In this document: positions 50,303-59,456 of the stretch, piece after piece
Numbering within the stretch: the first letter of the stretch is position 1
Layout: each line of letters opens with the position of its first letter
Source: Phycisphaerae bacterium
Lineage (GTDB): Bacteria; Planctomycetota; Phycisphaerae; Sedimentisphaerales; Anaerobacaceae
NCBI GenBank assembly: GCA_012744475.1
Contig: JAAYBV010000031.1
Span: 1 to 64,000, forward strand
Reading direction: 5' to 3'
DNA length: 64,000 nucleotides
Position numbers and translations under genes: made by a program
Notes under the pieces: model-generated
The model's database searches: none
Told to the model about the DNA's origin: nothing
The model's input: only the letters and a program-made list of their open reading frames with translations

Positions 50303-51700
50303 CTACCGCGCGGCAATGTCCAGGCACACCATCTTCGTCAGATCGCGCAGCAGCAACCGGTTGCCCGCAACTGCCATCGGACCCCAGGAGTCGATCCCTT
50401 CGAGGACGTCCGCCTGAGCCAACAGCGCGAAGCCTGCCGGCGTCGCCTCCGCCAGCGTCAGCAGCCCATGATCGTCCATGACGTAGAGGAAATCGTTGAT
50501 GATCGTGAAGGGTCCCAGCCCGAACTTGTGCGTACTGCCGCTGGTCCAGACCACGTTGCCTTCGAGGTCCAGGCAAACGAGCTGCTCGTCCGGACGGACG
50601 CCATAGATGTGGCCTTCGTAGAGGATCGGCGTGTGCTGAGGCGATCCAAACACCTCCGGTGGAAGACGGAATTCGATCTCCGGCACGATCTGCTCGTTCT
50701 GCATAGCCAGCTTCAGCATCATCGCACCGGCATTGTAGCCGCCCGAAAGGAACAGACGTCCCTCGCCCACCGGGACGGGGGTGGGGACATTGGCGATGCG
50801 AATCTGCCATTCCGGCGTTTCCCACAGCACCTTCCCGTCCTCAGCCGAGACGCCGACGACGCCGCCGCTGGCGCACCAGACGTACATCCGCGTGCCGGCG
50901 AATTCGACCGGCACGATGGACGAGTGGGTCATCTCCCACTTCTTCGGATTCGGGGATTCCCAGACCGCGTTGCCGGTCTCGATGTCCACCGCCAGAATCA
51001 GGGATGCGCCGCCCACGCCGAGGATGACCTTGCCGTCTTCGATCAGCGGGCACTGCCCCGCGTACCAGGCGGGCACCTTGGCGCCGTAGTCCTTGACCAG
51101 GTCGAGAAACCAGTGGAGCTTGCCCGTCGCCACGTCGAGGCAGGCAACGTGACATTTCGGTCCCATCGTGACGACGTTCTTGTCGGTAACGGCCGGAACG
51201 GTCCGGCTCATCCCGTGATTGCGTTTGACCTTGACGGGATAAAAGTACCGCCAGATTTCCTTCCCGTCGGCCAGGGAAAAGCAGCGAATCGCATCGCCCT
51301 GCTTCTGCTGGTCGTAGTCGGCGACGAAGATCCTGCCGTCGCGAATCGCCGCGCCGGAGTACCCTTCGCCCAAATCGAGCGACCACAGCACCGGCGGACC
51401 CTCAGCAGGCCATTGGCGAGCCAGCGTGACATCGACCTTGCCGATCGCATCGAGATTCGGCCCTCGAAATTGGGGCCACGCACCGGGCAGGTCGGCCGGC
51501 TGCCCATCGTAGGTCGTCAATTCCGCCTTCGCCAGGACATCTTCCTGGCCGGCCGCTGGTCCAGCGACATCAGATTCGACGGGAATGCGCAGCTCCAATT
51601 GCGGCGCCGCATCGGCGCTGATCCAGAGGTACAGCAGACAGACGACACCCGCGACGGCAAACCCCATCGGCACGATGTCGGCGATAGCGGCTTTTCTCAT
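50303..51700 (-). CDS. Membrane-anchored PQQ-like beta-propeller protein
   Basis: The 465-residue protein has an N-terminal membrane segment (about residues 10-28) and a propeller with WPQFRGPNLDAIGKVD, VVTMGPKCHVACLDVATGKL and GVVGVSAEDGKVLWETP. Blade motifs match the paralogues at 37838 and 39174. It lies 83 bases upstream of the NHL gene and 24 bases downstream of the FtsX gene, so it could belong to either unit. Co-factor binding is not shown. Confidence 0.82.
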   Translation of the reverse strand: MRKAAIADIVPMGFAVAGVVCLLYLWISADAAPQLELRIPVESDVAGPAAGQEDVLAKAELTTYDGQPADLPGAWPQFRGPNLDAIGKVDVTLARQWPAEGPPVLWSLDLGEGYSGAAIRDGRIFVADYDQQKQGDAIRCFSLADGKEIWRYFYPVKVKRNHGMSRTVPAVTDKNVVTMGPKCHVACLDVATGKLHWFLDLVKDYGAKVPAWYAGQCPLIEDGKVILGVGGASLILAVDIETGNAVWESPNPKKWEMTHSSIVPVEFAGTRMYVWCASGGVVGVSAEDGKVLWETPEWQIRIANVPTPVPVGEGRLFLSGGYNAGAMMLKLAMQNEQIVPEIEFRLPPEVFGSPQHTPILYEGHIYGVRPDEQLVCLDLEGNVVWTSGSTHKFGLGPFTIINDFLYVMDDHGLLTLAEATPAGFALLAQADVLEGIDSWGPMAVAGNRLLLRDLTKMVCLDIAAR

Positions 51701-51724
51701 ACGCGACCCGTCAGCGATTCGCGG

Positions 51725-54700
51725 CTATTCCGTTCTGAGCGCATCGAGCAGCGCCCCATGCAGGGCCGCCGTCCCGGCGATCCACACCCACAGACCGCTG
51801 AGGACGCCAATCCCTGCCACGGTCAAGGCCAGCCAGACAAAGGGAATTTGCCCGGGCGACGATTGCAGTGCCGGAACCACAGCTACCAGGGCCGCGACCA
51901 CACCACAGAGCAATCCGGACAGCACCAGACCCCAATGCTCGTAGAATATCATACGCTGCAACGTTTTGCGATCAAAACCAACCGCCCGGAGCATGGCCAA
52001 CTCGCCCCGCCGTTCCAGCATGTTGCGAAGAACCACCAGACCCAGACCGACGCTGCCGAGCAGCAGGCCCAGACCGCCCAGGGCCGTGAAGATCGACAGG
52101 TACGTATTCTCCACTGCACTGAAGGCGGCCAGCCGCTCGACCGTCGGCGTTAGAACCAGACCAAAGTCCCTCAAGCCCGATGTCAGGGTCTGTTCGACCG
52201 CCGCAACCTTCTCGGACGGAGCATCGATCAGGAACGCGCGATACCCCGACTCCGACGGGAACCGCGCCATGAACTCGTTCTCGGCAATGACAAGGCTGCC
52301 CTGGAGGACGGAGCTTTCGAGCATGCCTACAATGCGCACGCGAAGCACCCGCCCCCTCTCGTCACTATACTCCAATTCGTCACCGATGTTCTTGCCCAGG
52401 CCCCAGAAAACCGTGGGATAGTCGCCGAGGGCCGGCACCGACCCGGCCTCCAGGTCCATCCGCAGCAGGTCCCAGCCTTCCTCCTGCTGTCCTGCGTCGA
52501 TGATCTGCGAGAACTTGAATGCTTCGCGCCGGCTCAATTCCTGCGATCGAACGCCCAGCAAGCGAGGCTGTTGCGCCCGATTGAGGTTCAGGCAACTGGC
52601 GTCATCCCCTTCGTGCACGCGGAGTTGAACCACCTCCACCCCTTCCAGGTCGTCGCGACCCAGGCCCAAGGCATCGCGTCCTTCCTTCGTGTTCAGGTCG
52701 TGAAGAATCGGGACGGAGGTCTCGCCGTAGAAGGCAAATCCTCCCGTCCCCGAGCCCCTGCTCTGGGGCTGTGCCATCGGGTCGTGCCGGTTGGCGCCGA
52801 CCGCAACGACCATGAAGACGCCGCACGCCAACAGACCGACAATCGCCAAGCTCCGGCCGCTCCGCCGGGCCATGTTGCGGAATCCCAGACCGCCCAGGGA
52901 AACCATGGGCCGGGTCGAGCCACCAGCGACGATCCGCAGCAGGGCCTGGGACAGGCCCAGCCCGCCCAGCAGCAGCAATGCACCGGCGCCGAAGAACAGC
53001 CCTGCGACCGCCTGGCTGTTGCCCCCTCCCATCACCGCCAGGAAGATCGCCACGGTGACAAACGACGCCACCGCCAGCGCCAAACCCCATCGTCCGCGTG
53101 ACCACGAGGCGCTGCGCGACTGGGACACTTCGAGGTTGCCGCTCATCAGTTGTCGGGGAGAATGCGACACGTGTCGGCGAATGGTAAACCAGATGGCCAG
53201 CAGAGCCGCCAGCAGGCCTCCCATGCCGCCGAGCAGAAGTGTCGCCGGCTCGGCGTGGAAGTGAATGTCCGTCCCCGCCACGGCGCCACTCCACGAAGTC
53301 GAGAGTCCGTAGAGCAGCAATCGCGTATAGAGCAGGCCCGCGCCGACGCCGACCACCGCTCCGGCCAGCGCCACAAGACCCCCTTCGGCGACGAGCAGTC
53401 GCTTGACGCGCGCCGCAGGTAGCCCAACCGCCAGCAGCAGGCCCACCTGCTCGCAGCGGCTTTCCACGCCGAAGACGAAGAGCAGACCCGTCAGGATGAC
53501 CGCCGAGGCAATCAGGAACATGCTCAGGCCGAGGAAGAGCTGGCCGAAGTCGGTCCCGTCCCGTCGGGCCTGGAGCCCGCGCAACTGAACCGGCTGAAAG
53601 AACAGGCCCGCCGTCGCCGGATCGATTTTGGCGGTCAGGTCCGCCCCGATCTGGTTGTCGAGTCCGGCGTGCCATGGGTAGCGTACCGCGGTGAGATTGC
53701 CGTAGCGATTGCCCCAGAGCGCCTGGCCCGTGCCCAAGGGGATGAATGCCTTGGGCGTTCCCCGGTACGCGTCCCAGTAGGCTTCGTCTTTGGGCCTTAT
53801 CTTATCCAGATCGATCGGAATACCGGCCTCCCAGTCGCGGCAGTTGTCTACATCCGCCAATCCGGGGAAATCGGGCATCAGGTTCGGATCGACCGCGGCG
53901 CCCTCCAACGGGACGATCGCGACAACCTTGAACGTGCCCATCCGCTCGTACAACTGCCGCATCGGTCCGACCAGGTAATACACCAGCTCGACGGAATCGC
54001 CCACCGTCGCGCCCAAATCGTCGGCCAGCCATTGGTTGATGACGATCTCGTCGGTTCCCATGCCGGGCGGAAGAAACGCCCCAGCGTCCGAGCCCAGGCC
54101 GACGGCCGTCACCATCGAATACGGCGTGGCTTTCTCTCCCAGACGAATCGCGTTGACGAAATACGTCAGGACGCCCGCCGCACCGTCGGCGATCTTCAGG
54201 GCCTCGACACCGATACCGTTCTCGATGAAGATACGCCGACTCCGCAATTCGAGGGTCTGCGTCGCTTCAAGACGGCGCAGCTCCAGATCCGCGTCTGCGA
54301 GCTTCCAGCACCTCTGAAGCGATGCGTTGAGCTGTTCGGCAGTGACGATCTTGTCGAGTTCCGCCGCCAGCAGGACGTTGGCGCGGCCCGGCTGCTCGAT
54401 CCGCTCGCCCAGCCAGGCCAGAGGCACAAAGACGTTCGACGGAGCGGTCTGATTGGCCCGGAGGTCGAAACGTCCGAAGGCCGCATCGCCCGCAATCGCC
54501 TGCACCCGCAGACGAAACGCGGCGGTTCGGTCCGCATCGGACGCCAGCGGGACATCGCGCGGCATCAGGCCGGGCTTCTCGATGCGAAGCACCACCTCGT
54601 CGCCGACCGAGACGCCCAGCTTCTCGGCCACCGCTTCGCCGATAACGAGCGTATCAGTTTGGTTGGCGTCTACGGGAATCGTGGCATGGCCAATCTCGTA

Positions 54701-55045
54701 GAATCGGTCGTCGACGCCGAGGACCTCCACACGATTGACTCGACGAGAGCCATCGTCGTTGGTGATGATTCCCGAAACCTGCAAGGCGGGCGCGAACAGA
54801 CCCTTCAACTCCTTCGCCAGATCGTCGGCCAGCGCCGCGCGGAAATAGCGATCCTGCGGGACGATAGCGAATTCCGTCCGGCCCAGACGAGCCTCCTGCG
54901 TTCGTCGCAACGTATACCGGACCGAATCGCCGACCGCCATCGCACCGGTCAACGTTCCCGTGGCGACCACGACCGCGAGCAAGACCGCGGCGTTGGTCCG
55001 CCAGTAGAACCGCAGACTCCGCGCCACCAGTTGCCGCAGACTCAT
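51725..55045 (-). CDS. Large ABC transporter permease (FtsX/MacB type)
   Basis: The 1106-residue membrane protein has two FtsX-like halves. There is a membrane segment near residues 18-40, periplasmic domains with INDNDTQ-free sugar-like folds, and membrane groups near 620-720, 770-870 and 970-1090 (GLGLVVLRNMLERRGELAML, WGLVLSGLLCGVVAALVAVV). Its size is about twice that of a MacB permease, with a large N-terminal periplasmic part. The ATG at 55045 overlaps the stop of the ATPase gene (ATGA). It would extrude lipoproteins, peptides or lipids with its partner; the substrate is unknown. Confidence 0.85.
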   Translation of the reverse strand: MSLRQLVARSLRFYWRTNAAVLLAVVVATGTLTGAMAVGDSVRYTLRRTQEARLGRTEFAIVPQDRYFRAALADDLAKELKGLFAPALQVSGIITNDDGSRRVNRVEVLGVDDRFYEIGHATIPVDANQTDTLVIGEAVAEKLGVSVGDEVVLRIEKPGLMPRDVPLASDADRTAAFRLRVQAIAGDAAFGRFDLRANQTAPSNVFVPLAWLGERIEQPGRANVLLAAELDKIVTAEQLNASLQRCWKLADADLELRRLEATQTLELRSRRIFIENGIGVEALKIADGAAGVLTYFVNAIRLGEKATPYSMVTAVGLGSDAGAFLPPGMGTDEIVINQWLADDLGATVGDSVELVYYLVGPMRQLYERMGTFKVVAIVPLEGAAVDPNLMPDFPGLADVDNCRDWEAGIPIDLDKIRPKDEAYWDAYRGTPKAFIPLGTGQALWGNRYGNLTAVRYPWHAGLDNQIGADLTAKIDPATAGLFFQPVQLRGLQARRDGTDFGQLFLGLSMFLIASAVILTGLLFVFGVESRCEQVGLLLAVGLPAARVKRLLVAEGGLVALAGAVVGVGAGLLYTRLLLYGLSTSWSGAVAGTDIHFHAEPATLLLGGMGGLLAALLAIWFTIRRHVSHSPRQLMSGNLEVSQSRSASWSRGRWGLALAVASFVTVAIFLAVMGGGNSQAVAGLFFGAGALLLLGGLGLSQALLRIVAGGSTRPMVSLGGLGFRNMARRSGRSLAIVGLLACGVFMVVAVGANRHDPMAQPQSRGSGTGGFAFYGETSVPILHDLNTKEGRDALGLGRDDLEGVEVVQLRVHEGDDASCLNLNRAQQPRLLGVRSQELSRREAFKFSQIIDAGQQEEGWDLLRMDLEAGSVPALGDYPTVFWGLGKNIGDELEYSDERGRVLRVRIVGMLESSVLQGSLVIAENEFMARFPSESGYRAFLIDAPSEKVAAVEQTLTSGLRDFGLVLTPTVERLAAFSAVENTYLSIFTALGGLGLLLGSVGLGLVVLRNMLERRGELAMLRAVGFDRKTLQRMIFYEHWGLVLSGLLCGVVAALVAVVPALQSSPGQIPFVWLALTVAGIGVLSGLWVWIAGTAALHGALLDALRTE

Positions 55046-55731
55046 GGCTCGCTCCTGTCGGCCAGGACGCCGCCTCGCAACTCCATGACGTCCCCAATGC
55101 GGGACGCCAGCTTCTGCGAATGCGTCACGGCGATCAGTGTCACGCCCTCGTCGCGATTGAGCTGAACGAGCAGATCGGCGATGCCGTCCGAGGTCGCCTC
55201 GTCGAGCGAGCCGGTCGGTTCGTCGGCCAGCAGCAGTTTGGGCTGATTGACCAGCGCCCGGGCCACGGCGACGCGCTGCCGCTGGCCACCGGACAGCTCG
55301 CCCGGGCGGTGTCGCATGCGATCCTTCAGGCCCACGCGATCGAGCAGCGACTCGGCTCGCTGTCGCAGGGCCCGCGACGTTCTGCCGTCGGCGCTCGCCA
55401 GGGTCGGGATCAAGACGTTCTCCAGAACCGTGCACTGCGGCAACAGGTGATGCAACTGGAAGATGAAACCGATATCACGGTTGCGCACGTGCGCCAGTTC
55501 GTGGTCCGTGAGCCTGGCGAGGTCGCGCCCATCGAGAAGCACCTGGCCCCCGGTCGGATGATCGAGACCGCCGATGATGTTCAGCAGCGTGCTCTTGCCG
55601 CTGCCGGAGGGCCCGACGATAACCACCGCCCGACCCCGGTCGATCTTCAGGCGAATGCCCTTGAGCACACGGACAGCGGTCCCGGGGCCCGACCCTTCGT
55701 AGTCCTTCGTCACATCGACCAACTCAACCAT
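55042..55731 (-). CDS. ABC transporter ATP-binding protein (LolD/MacB type)
   Basis: The 229-residue ATPase has Walker A GPSGSGKST near residue 40, the signature LSGGQRQRVAVARAL and Walker B LLLADEPTGSLDEATSD. It resembles LolD/MacB-type NTPases. ATG 55731 shares its A with the stop of the glycosyltransferase gene (TGATG) and is six bases after GAGGAAA. It pairs with the FtsX permease downstream. Confidence 0.92.
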   Translation of the reverse strand: MVELVDVTKDYEGSGPGTAVRVLKGIRLKIDRGRAVVIVGPSGSGKSTLLNIIGGLDHPTGGQVLLDGRDLARLTDHELAHVRNRDIGFIFQLHHLLPQCTVLENVLIPTLASADGRTSRALRQRAESLLDRVGLKDRMRHRPGELSGGQRQRVAVARALVNQPKLLLADEPTGSLDEATSDGIADLLVQLNRDEGVTLIAVTHSQKLASRIGDVMELRGGVLADRSEP

Positions 55732-57041
55732 CATTTTCCTCGCTTGGCTCGTTGGGCAATCTGTTCGCATGTCTCCGCCATCTTCCGCGCGGTCTCTTCG
55801 ACGTCGAATGCCCGGCGGACGCCCTGGCGACCTTCTTCACCGAGCCTTCGTGCGGCCTCCGGGTCCCGCAGCAGCGGTGCAATTGCATCGGCCAGCGCTT
55901 CCGGCGAGCCGGGCGTGTACAGCACACCTCCGCCGGTCATCTCAATGGTCTCGGGGAAACACCCGATCGCCGGCTCTACAACAGGCACGCCCATCGCCAG
56001 AGACTCCAGCACGTACAGGCCGTACGCCACCGGGTCCCGCTCCGGCACCGACAACACGGAGAGGCTCTGCAGAAAAGCCAGCCTCGCGTCCTGATCGAAC
56101 GAGTCCAGAAAATCGACGTTGTCCCGCACACCGGCCGCATGCAGTTTGTCCTGCAATCGCCGGATGAACGGCTCGTCGGCGGCACTGCGTCCGCCGGAGA
56201 TCTGCAGCCGAATCGACTGAAAACCGCCGCGGCGCTTCAGTACGATAAACGCATCGACGAGCGTTTCGAGACCCCGCTCCGGGCACATCCGCGAAAGAAA
56301 GCCAATCGTCGGCACGGATGGAGCGGTCGGCGACGGCGCGTAGTTGTTCAGATCGATGCCCATGTGTACAACGTGCATCCGCTCCTCTTTCACGTCGAGC
56401 CGCTTCTGCATCGTCTGCGCGAAATACGTACTGACGGCGATGAAGCCGTCGATGTCACGCGCTCGGCGGCGAACGATCTCCCAGGCCCGCTCGGCGTAGG
56501 GGCTGGTCAGGCCGTCGAGAAAACCATCTTCGTCCTGCAACAGACAGACGACGGGGACCCGCAGCCGGTCCTTGATCCGGCGGGTCAGCCCTCCAAGCAG
56601 GATATTGGATAGACAAACGACGCCTGGGTCGTGCTGCGTCTCCACGAACCAGTCCACGAGGCGATCGAGCTCCTTCACCTGGCGCCCGTCCTCGCCTTCG
56701 AGCATGGAGATTGTCGTTTCGCCCAGGTCGCGCGCGTTGGTCATGCCCGCCTTGCGCGCCGCCCAGTTCAGGAGCTTGCGCGAATCGAACAGCTTGTCGA
56801 TCCACCGCGGCGTCTTGCGAAACAGCGCGAACTTCTGCTGGAGGAACACGTTGACACCGCCGAAGAAGAGCGGCGCATTGCTCACCGGCTCGGTCTTGTC
56901 CGCCTGCAAGGGCAGGTACAGCGGAACCATGAGCACATCGTGGTCGCGCCGACGCATGGCACGCACGAGTGCTGCATCACGCAAGCAATTCTCACAGTAG
57001 AAGTTGTCGCCCGAGCCGGGACTGATCTGAACGATCCTCAT
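55731..57041 (-). CDS. Glycosyltransferase family 4
   Basis: The 436-residue protein has a GT-B fold. It shows PTIGFLSRMCPERGLETLVD and PDPVAYGLYVLESLAMGVPV-type motifs (RDPVAYGLYVLESLAMG, then EPAIGCFPETIEMTGGG), with the E-x7-E of GT4. The N-terminus has VQISPGSGDNFYCENCLRDA, which includes two Cys. The sugar donor and acceptor are unknown. It overlaps the next gene by four bases. Confidence 0.88.
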   Translation of the reverse strand: MRIVQISPGSGDNFYCENCLRDAALVRAMRRRDHDVLMVPLYLPLQADKTEPVSNAPLFFGGVNVFLQQKFALFRKTPRWIDKLFDSRKLLNWAARKAGMTNARDLGETTISMLEGEDGRQVKELDRLVDWFVETQHDPGVVCLSNILLGGLTRRIKDRLRVPVVCLLQDEDGFLDGLTSPYAERAWEIVRRRARDIDGFIAVSTYFAQTMQKRLDVKEERMHVVHMGIDLNNYAPSPTAPSVPTIGFLSRMCPERGLETLVDAFIVLKRRGGFQSIRLQISGGRSAADEPFIRRLQDKLHAAGVRDNVDFLDSFDQDARLAFLQSLSVLSVPERDPVAYGLYVLESLAMGVPVVEPAIGCFPETIEMTGGGVLYTPGSPEALADAIAPLLRDPEAARRLGEEGRQGVRRAFDVEETARKMAETCEQIAQRAKRGK

Positions 57042-58267
57042 CGCGCGGTCCCCCTGATCGGCGCCGCGGCGCCGAATGCGTACACGGTCCCATCGTCGCA
57101 GCCGATCACGACCACGCCCTGGGCCACTGCCGGCGACGAGACGATGGGCCGGCCGATCTCATACGACCAGACCTGCCTGCCGTCGGACAGACGCAGCATG
57201 TAGAGGCGTCCGTCGCCCGAGCCGACGACGACCTTGTCGCCGCAGACCGCTGGCGAGCTGTCCACCTCGCCCAGCGTCTTGAACGCCCAGAGGCGCTGCC
57301 CGTTGTCACGTCGCAGCGCGTAGACGTGGTTGTCGCGGCTCCCGAAGATCACCCGGTCCCCCGCGACTGCCGCCGATGAGAAGATGGGCGATTCGCTCTC
57401 GGCGAACCTCCAGACGATCTCGCCCTTGTCGACGTCGGCCCGCAGAAAGACGTTGTCGTAATTGCCTACGTACACCTGACCGTCCAGGAAGGCCGCCGAG
57501 GCGGCGATGTAGGAGCCCGTGTCGATCTCGGCCACTCTGGCGCCGTCGGCCAGCGAGACGGCGTGGATCATCGCGTCGCATCCGCCGAACACACATTGAC
57601 CGTCCGCCACCGCAGGCGCGCCATTGATGTAGTTATTGGTTTCGTATGTCCAGACAGCCTGGCCGCTCTCGGCGTGGACGCAATGCAGGCGATTGTCATA
57701 GCTGCCGACCAGAATCCAGGTCTGGCGTCCGTCGGGAGAACGGGTCCAGTTCGGCGCGCTGAGAATCTCGCCGTTGGTTTCGTACTTCCACTTGAGCTGT
57801 CCCGTCATGGCGTCCAGCGCGTACAGAAACCCATCGGAGGAACCGACGAACACGACGCCCTCCATCAGACAAGGCGATGATTCAACCGCGTCACCGGTCG
57901 CATATGACCACAGCTTCTGGCCGTTGTGCAGATCGATCGCGTAGACGTTCGCATCGGAAGAACCGACGAAAGCGCGTCCCCCGGCGACGGCGGCGGACGA
58001 TTTGACCTCGGCTCCCGTCTTGAACTTCCATAGGACCGATAGCGAATCGGGCAGTTGCGTCGCCGCTTGTCCCACGAGGCCCGGTCCGGCTCCGAACATT
58101 GTCCAGGCGGTGCCATCGTCGCGGACGGCCGGAGGCGCTGCGCCTTCACCCGCATGCGATGAAGATGCGGCCAACGGATCGACCCACGCTCGCAGAGCAA
58201 AGAACGCCGCCACCGTACCGACAAGAACGCTTACGAAAACCAGCCAGATTGTGGTCCTTGTAGCCAT
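57038..58267 (-). CDS. PQQ-like beta-propeller protein, membrane-anchored
   Basis: The 409-residue protein has a signal/anchor (about residues 5-25) and about seven blades of the WD/PQQ kind (VLWKFKTGAEVKSSAAVAGG, VFVGSSDGFLYALDAMTGQL, VYVGNYDNVFLRADVDKG). It heads the run glycosyltransferase, ATPase, FtsX. The start at ATG 58267 is tentative. Like the others its cofactor is unproven. Confidence 0.82.
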   Translation of the reverse strand: MATRTTIWLVFVSVLVGTVAAFFALRAWVDPLAASSSHAGEGAAPPAVRDDGTAWTMFGAGPGLVGQAATQLPDSLSVLWKFKTGAEVKSSAAVAGGRAFVGSSDANVYAIDLHNGQKLWSYATGDAVESSPCLMEGVVFVGSSDGFLYALDAMTGQLKWKYETNGEILSAPNWTRSPDGRQTWILVGSYDNRLHCVHAESGQAVWTYETNNYINGAPAVADGQCVFGGCDAMIHAVSLADGARVAEIDTGSYIAASAAFLDGQVYVGNYDNVFLRADVDKGEIVWRFAESESPIFSSAAVAGDRVIFGSRDNHVYALRRDNGQRLWAFKTLGEVDSSPAVCGDKVVVGSGDGRLYMLRLSDGRQVWSYEIGRPIVSSPAVAQGVVVIGCDDGTVYAFGAAAPIRGTAR

Positions 58268-58513
58268 CAGCACCGTTCAGACGCCGCAGCGCCGCCCAGG
58301 AAAATGGACCCGCACGAGACACTGTACCGTACGGCTTCGGCCTCATGATAGTTCGCATGGGCAGGTGACGCAACGCGGTTTGCCGAAGGCGCTGCAGACA
58401 CCCCGCGAGGGAGAAGGAACCAAGGAGGACAAGCGAATGGCTGCCGAGGCGCAGCGCACAGCACAGATCACATCGCCACAAACCGACGCTGCTGCCCTTG
58501 CCCGAAGGCAGCC

Positions 58514-58544
58514 GTTGGCCCACCGACAGCATCAGCGGGCCAAC
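58514..58544 (-). other. Hairpin downstream of the LolA-like lipoprotein gene
   Basis: GTTGGCCC (58514-58521) and GGGCCAAC (58537-58544) form a perfect 8-bp stem with a 15-base loop, 15 bases after the stop at 58559. There is no T-run on either strand, so termination is uncertain. The rest of the 58268-58558 gap shows no convincing gene. A plus-strand frame starting at ATG 58438 (80 residues) is considered and rejected elsewhere. Confidence 0.35.
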
Positions 58545-58558
58545 AGCCAGCTCCGCGG

Positions 58559-59413
58559 CTATTTTCCTCTGATGTCAATCTGCGCCAGACGATCCTGGAC
58601 CGTGCTGTCCGGCCTGGCCCGGAAGATCTCCACCTTGGAGGGAACGCGAATCCCGATGGATTCGACATCCGAGTAGTTGTATCCACGCACCGTCACGTAT
58701 TCCTGCCGCGATACGTTGCTCAGCCAGACCATGTCGATCAGAGAGCTGGCCCGATTCAGGAATAGAACCGCGTCGGTCCAATACGGCTGCGACGTCTGCA
58801 CATCGGTCTGGCCGGCTCTCTCGACCGCCACCGTTCCAGGTCCGAACTTGACCTCGATCCTCTCATACCACTGGCCGTTCATCCGGAACGGGACCGGCTC
58901 GCGATGCAACTGGTTGCCCTGATCCAGCAGGCGCACCGGCGCGGTGACAATCTGCAGGAAGGCATCGGCGTATGCGGCATACAGTCCCGCCAGAGGCGAG
59001 ACGTCCGCCCCCGTCGAACCTTCGAGCATCTCGTATCGCCCAGCCACCATCTTCCACGCGAACTTGCCGCGCGGCTCGCTGGCCGTGATCCGAACGGCAT
59101 TCGACCACGGATAGACTTCGAAGTCGTGTTCGGTCAGGTAGAAGCTGTTGTCGGGCCGGTAGATCTTAACCACGCCGACGGCGCGAAGCCGCCGGTTCTC
59201 GGCCCAGGCCGAGATTCCGCCCGAGGCGTTCAGAATGGACATGACGTAGTCCGGCGGAACCGCCCGCGCCAACGCCTCCCGATCCGGACTGACCGCCAGC
59301 GGGTCGGCGCTGCTGTCCGCTTGAGGACTCCGGACCACCGGCCGGCTACACCCGGTCAACATCGATGCCGCCAATCCAATCAGCACTGCACGTGTTCGAA
59401 CCGTTTTGAACAT
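58559..59413 (-). CDS. Lipoprotein with LolA/LppX-like features, function unknown
   Basis: The 284-residue protein has a lipobox signal (IGLAASMLTGC, cleaved before C) and a beta-rich mature part with SGGISAWAENRRLRAVGVVK and FYLTEHDFEVYPWSNAVRIT. The pattern of a long half-barrel resembles LolA/LolB-like sorting proteins, an inference from shape only. It follows the PQQ propeller gene by 291 bases and precedes the PFOR gene. Confidence 0.6.
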   Translation of the reverse strand: MFKTVRTRAVLIGLAASMLTGCSRPVVRSPQADSSADPLAVSPDREALARAVPPDYVMSILNASGGISAWAENRRLRAVGVVKIYRPDNSFYLTEHDFEVYPWSNAVRITASEPRGKFAWKMVAGRYEMLEGSTGADVSPLAGLYAAYADAFLQIVTAPVRLLDQGNQLHREPVPFRMNGQWYERIEVKFGPGTVAVERAGQTDVQTSQPYWTDAVLFLNRASSLIDMVWLSNVSRQEYVTVRGYNYSDVESIGIRVPSKVEIFRARPDSTVQDRLAQIDIRGK

Positions 59414-59456
59414 ACCATTTCCCCACCGTGGGATTCGGCGTCTGGTATCGAGGCCG

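Noticed and set aside
58438-58676. Plus-strand frame of about 80 codons with AAGGAGG ten bases upstream
   Set aside because: The ribosome site is tempting, but the frame runs antisense into the lipoprotein gene, and its Gln/Arg/Ala-rich protein shows no fold or family.
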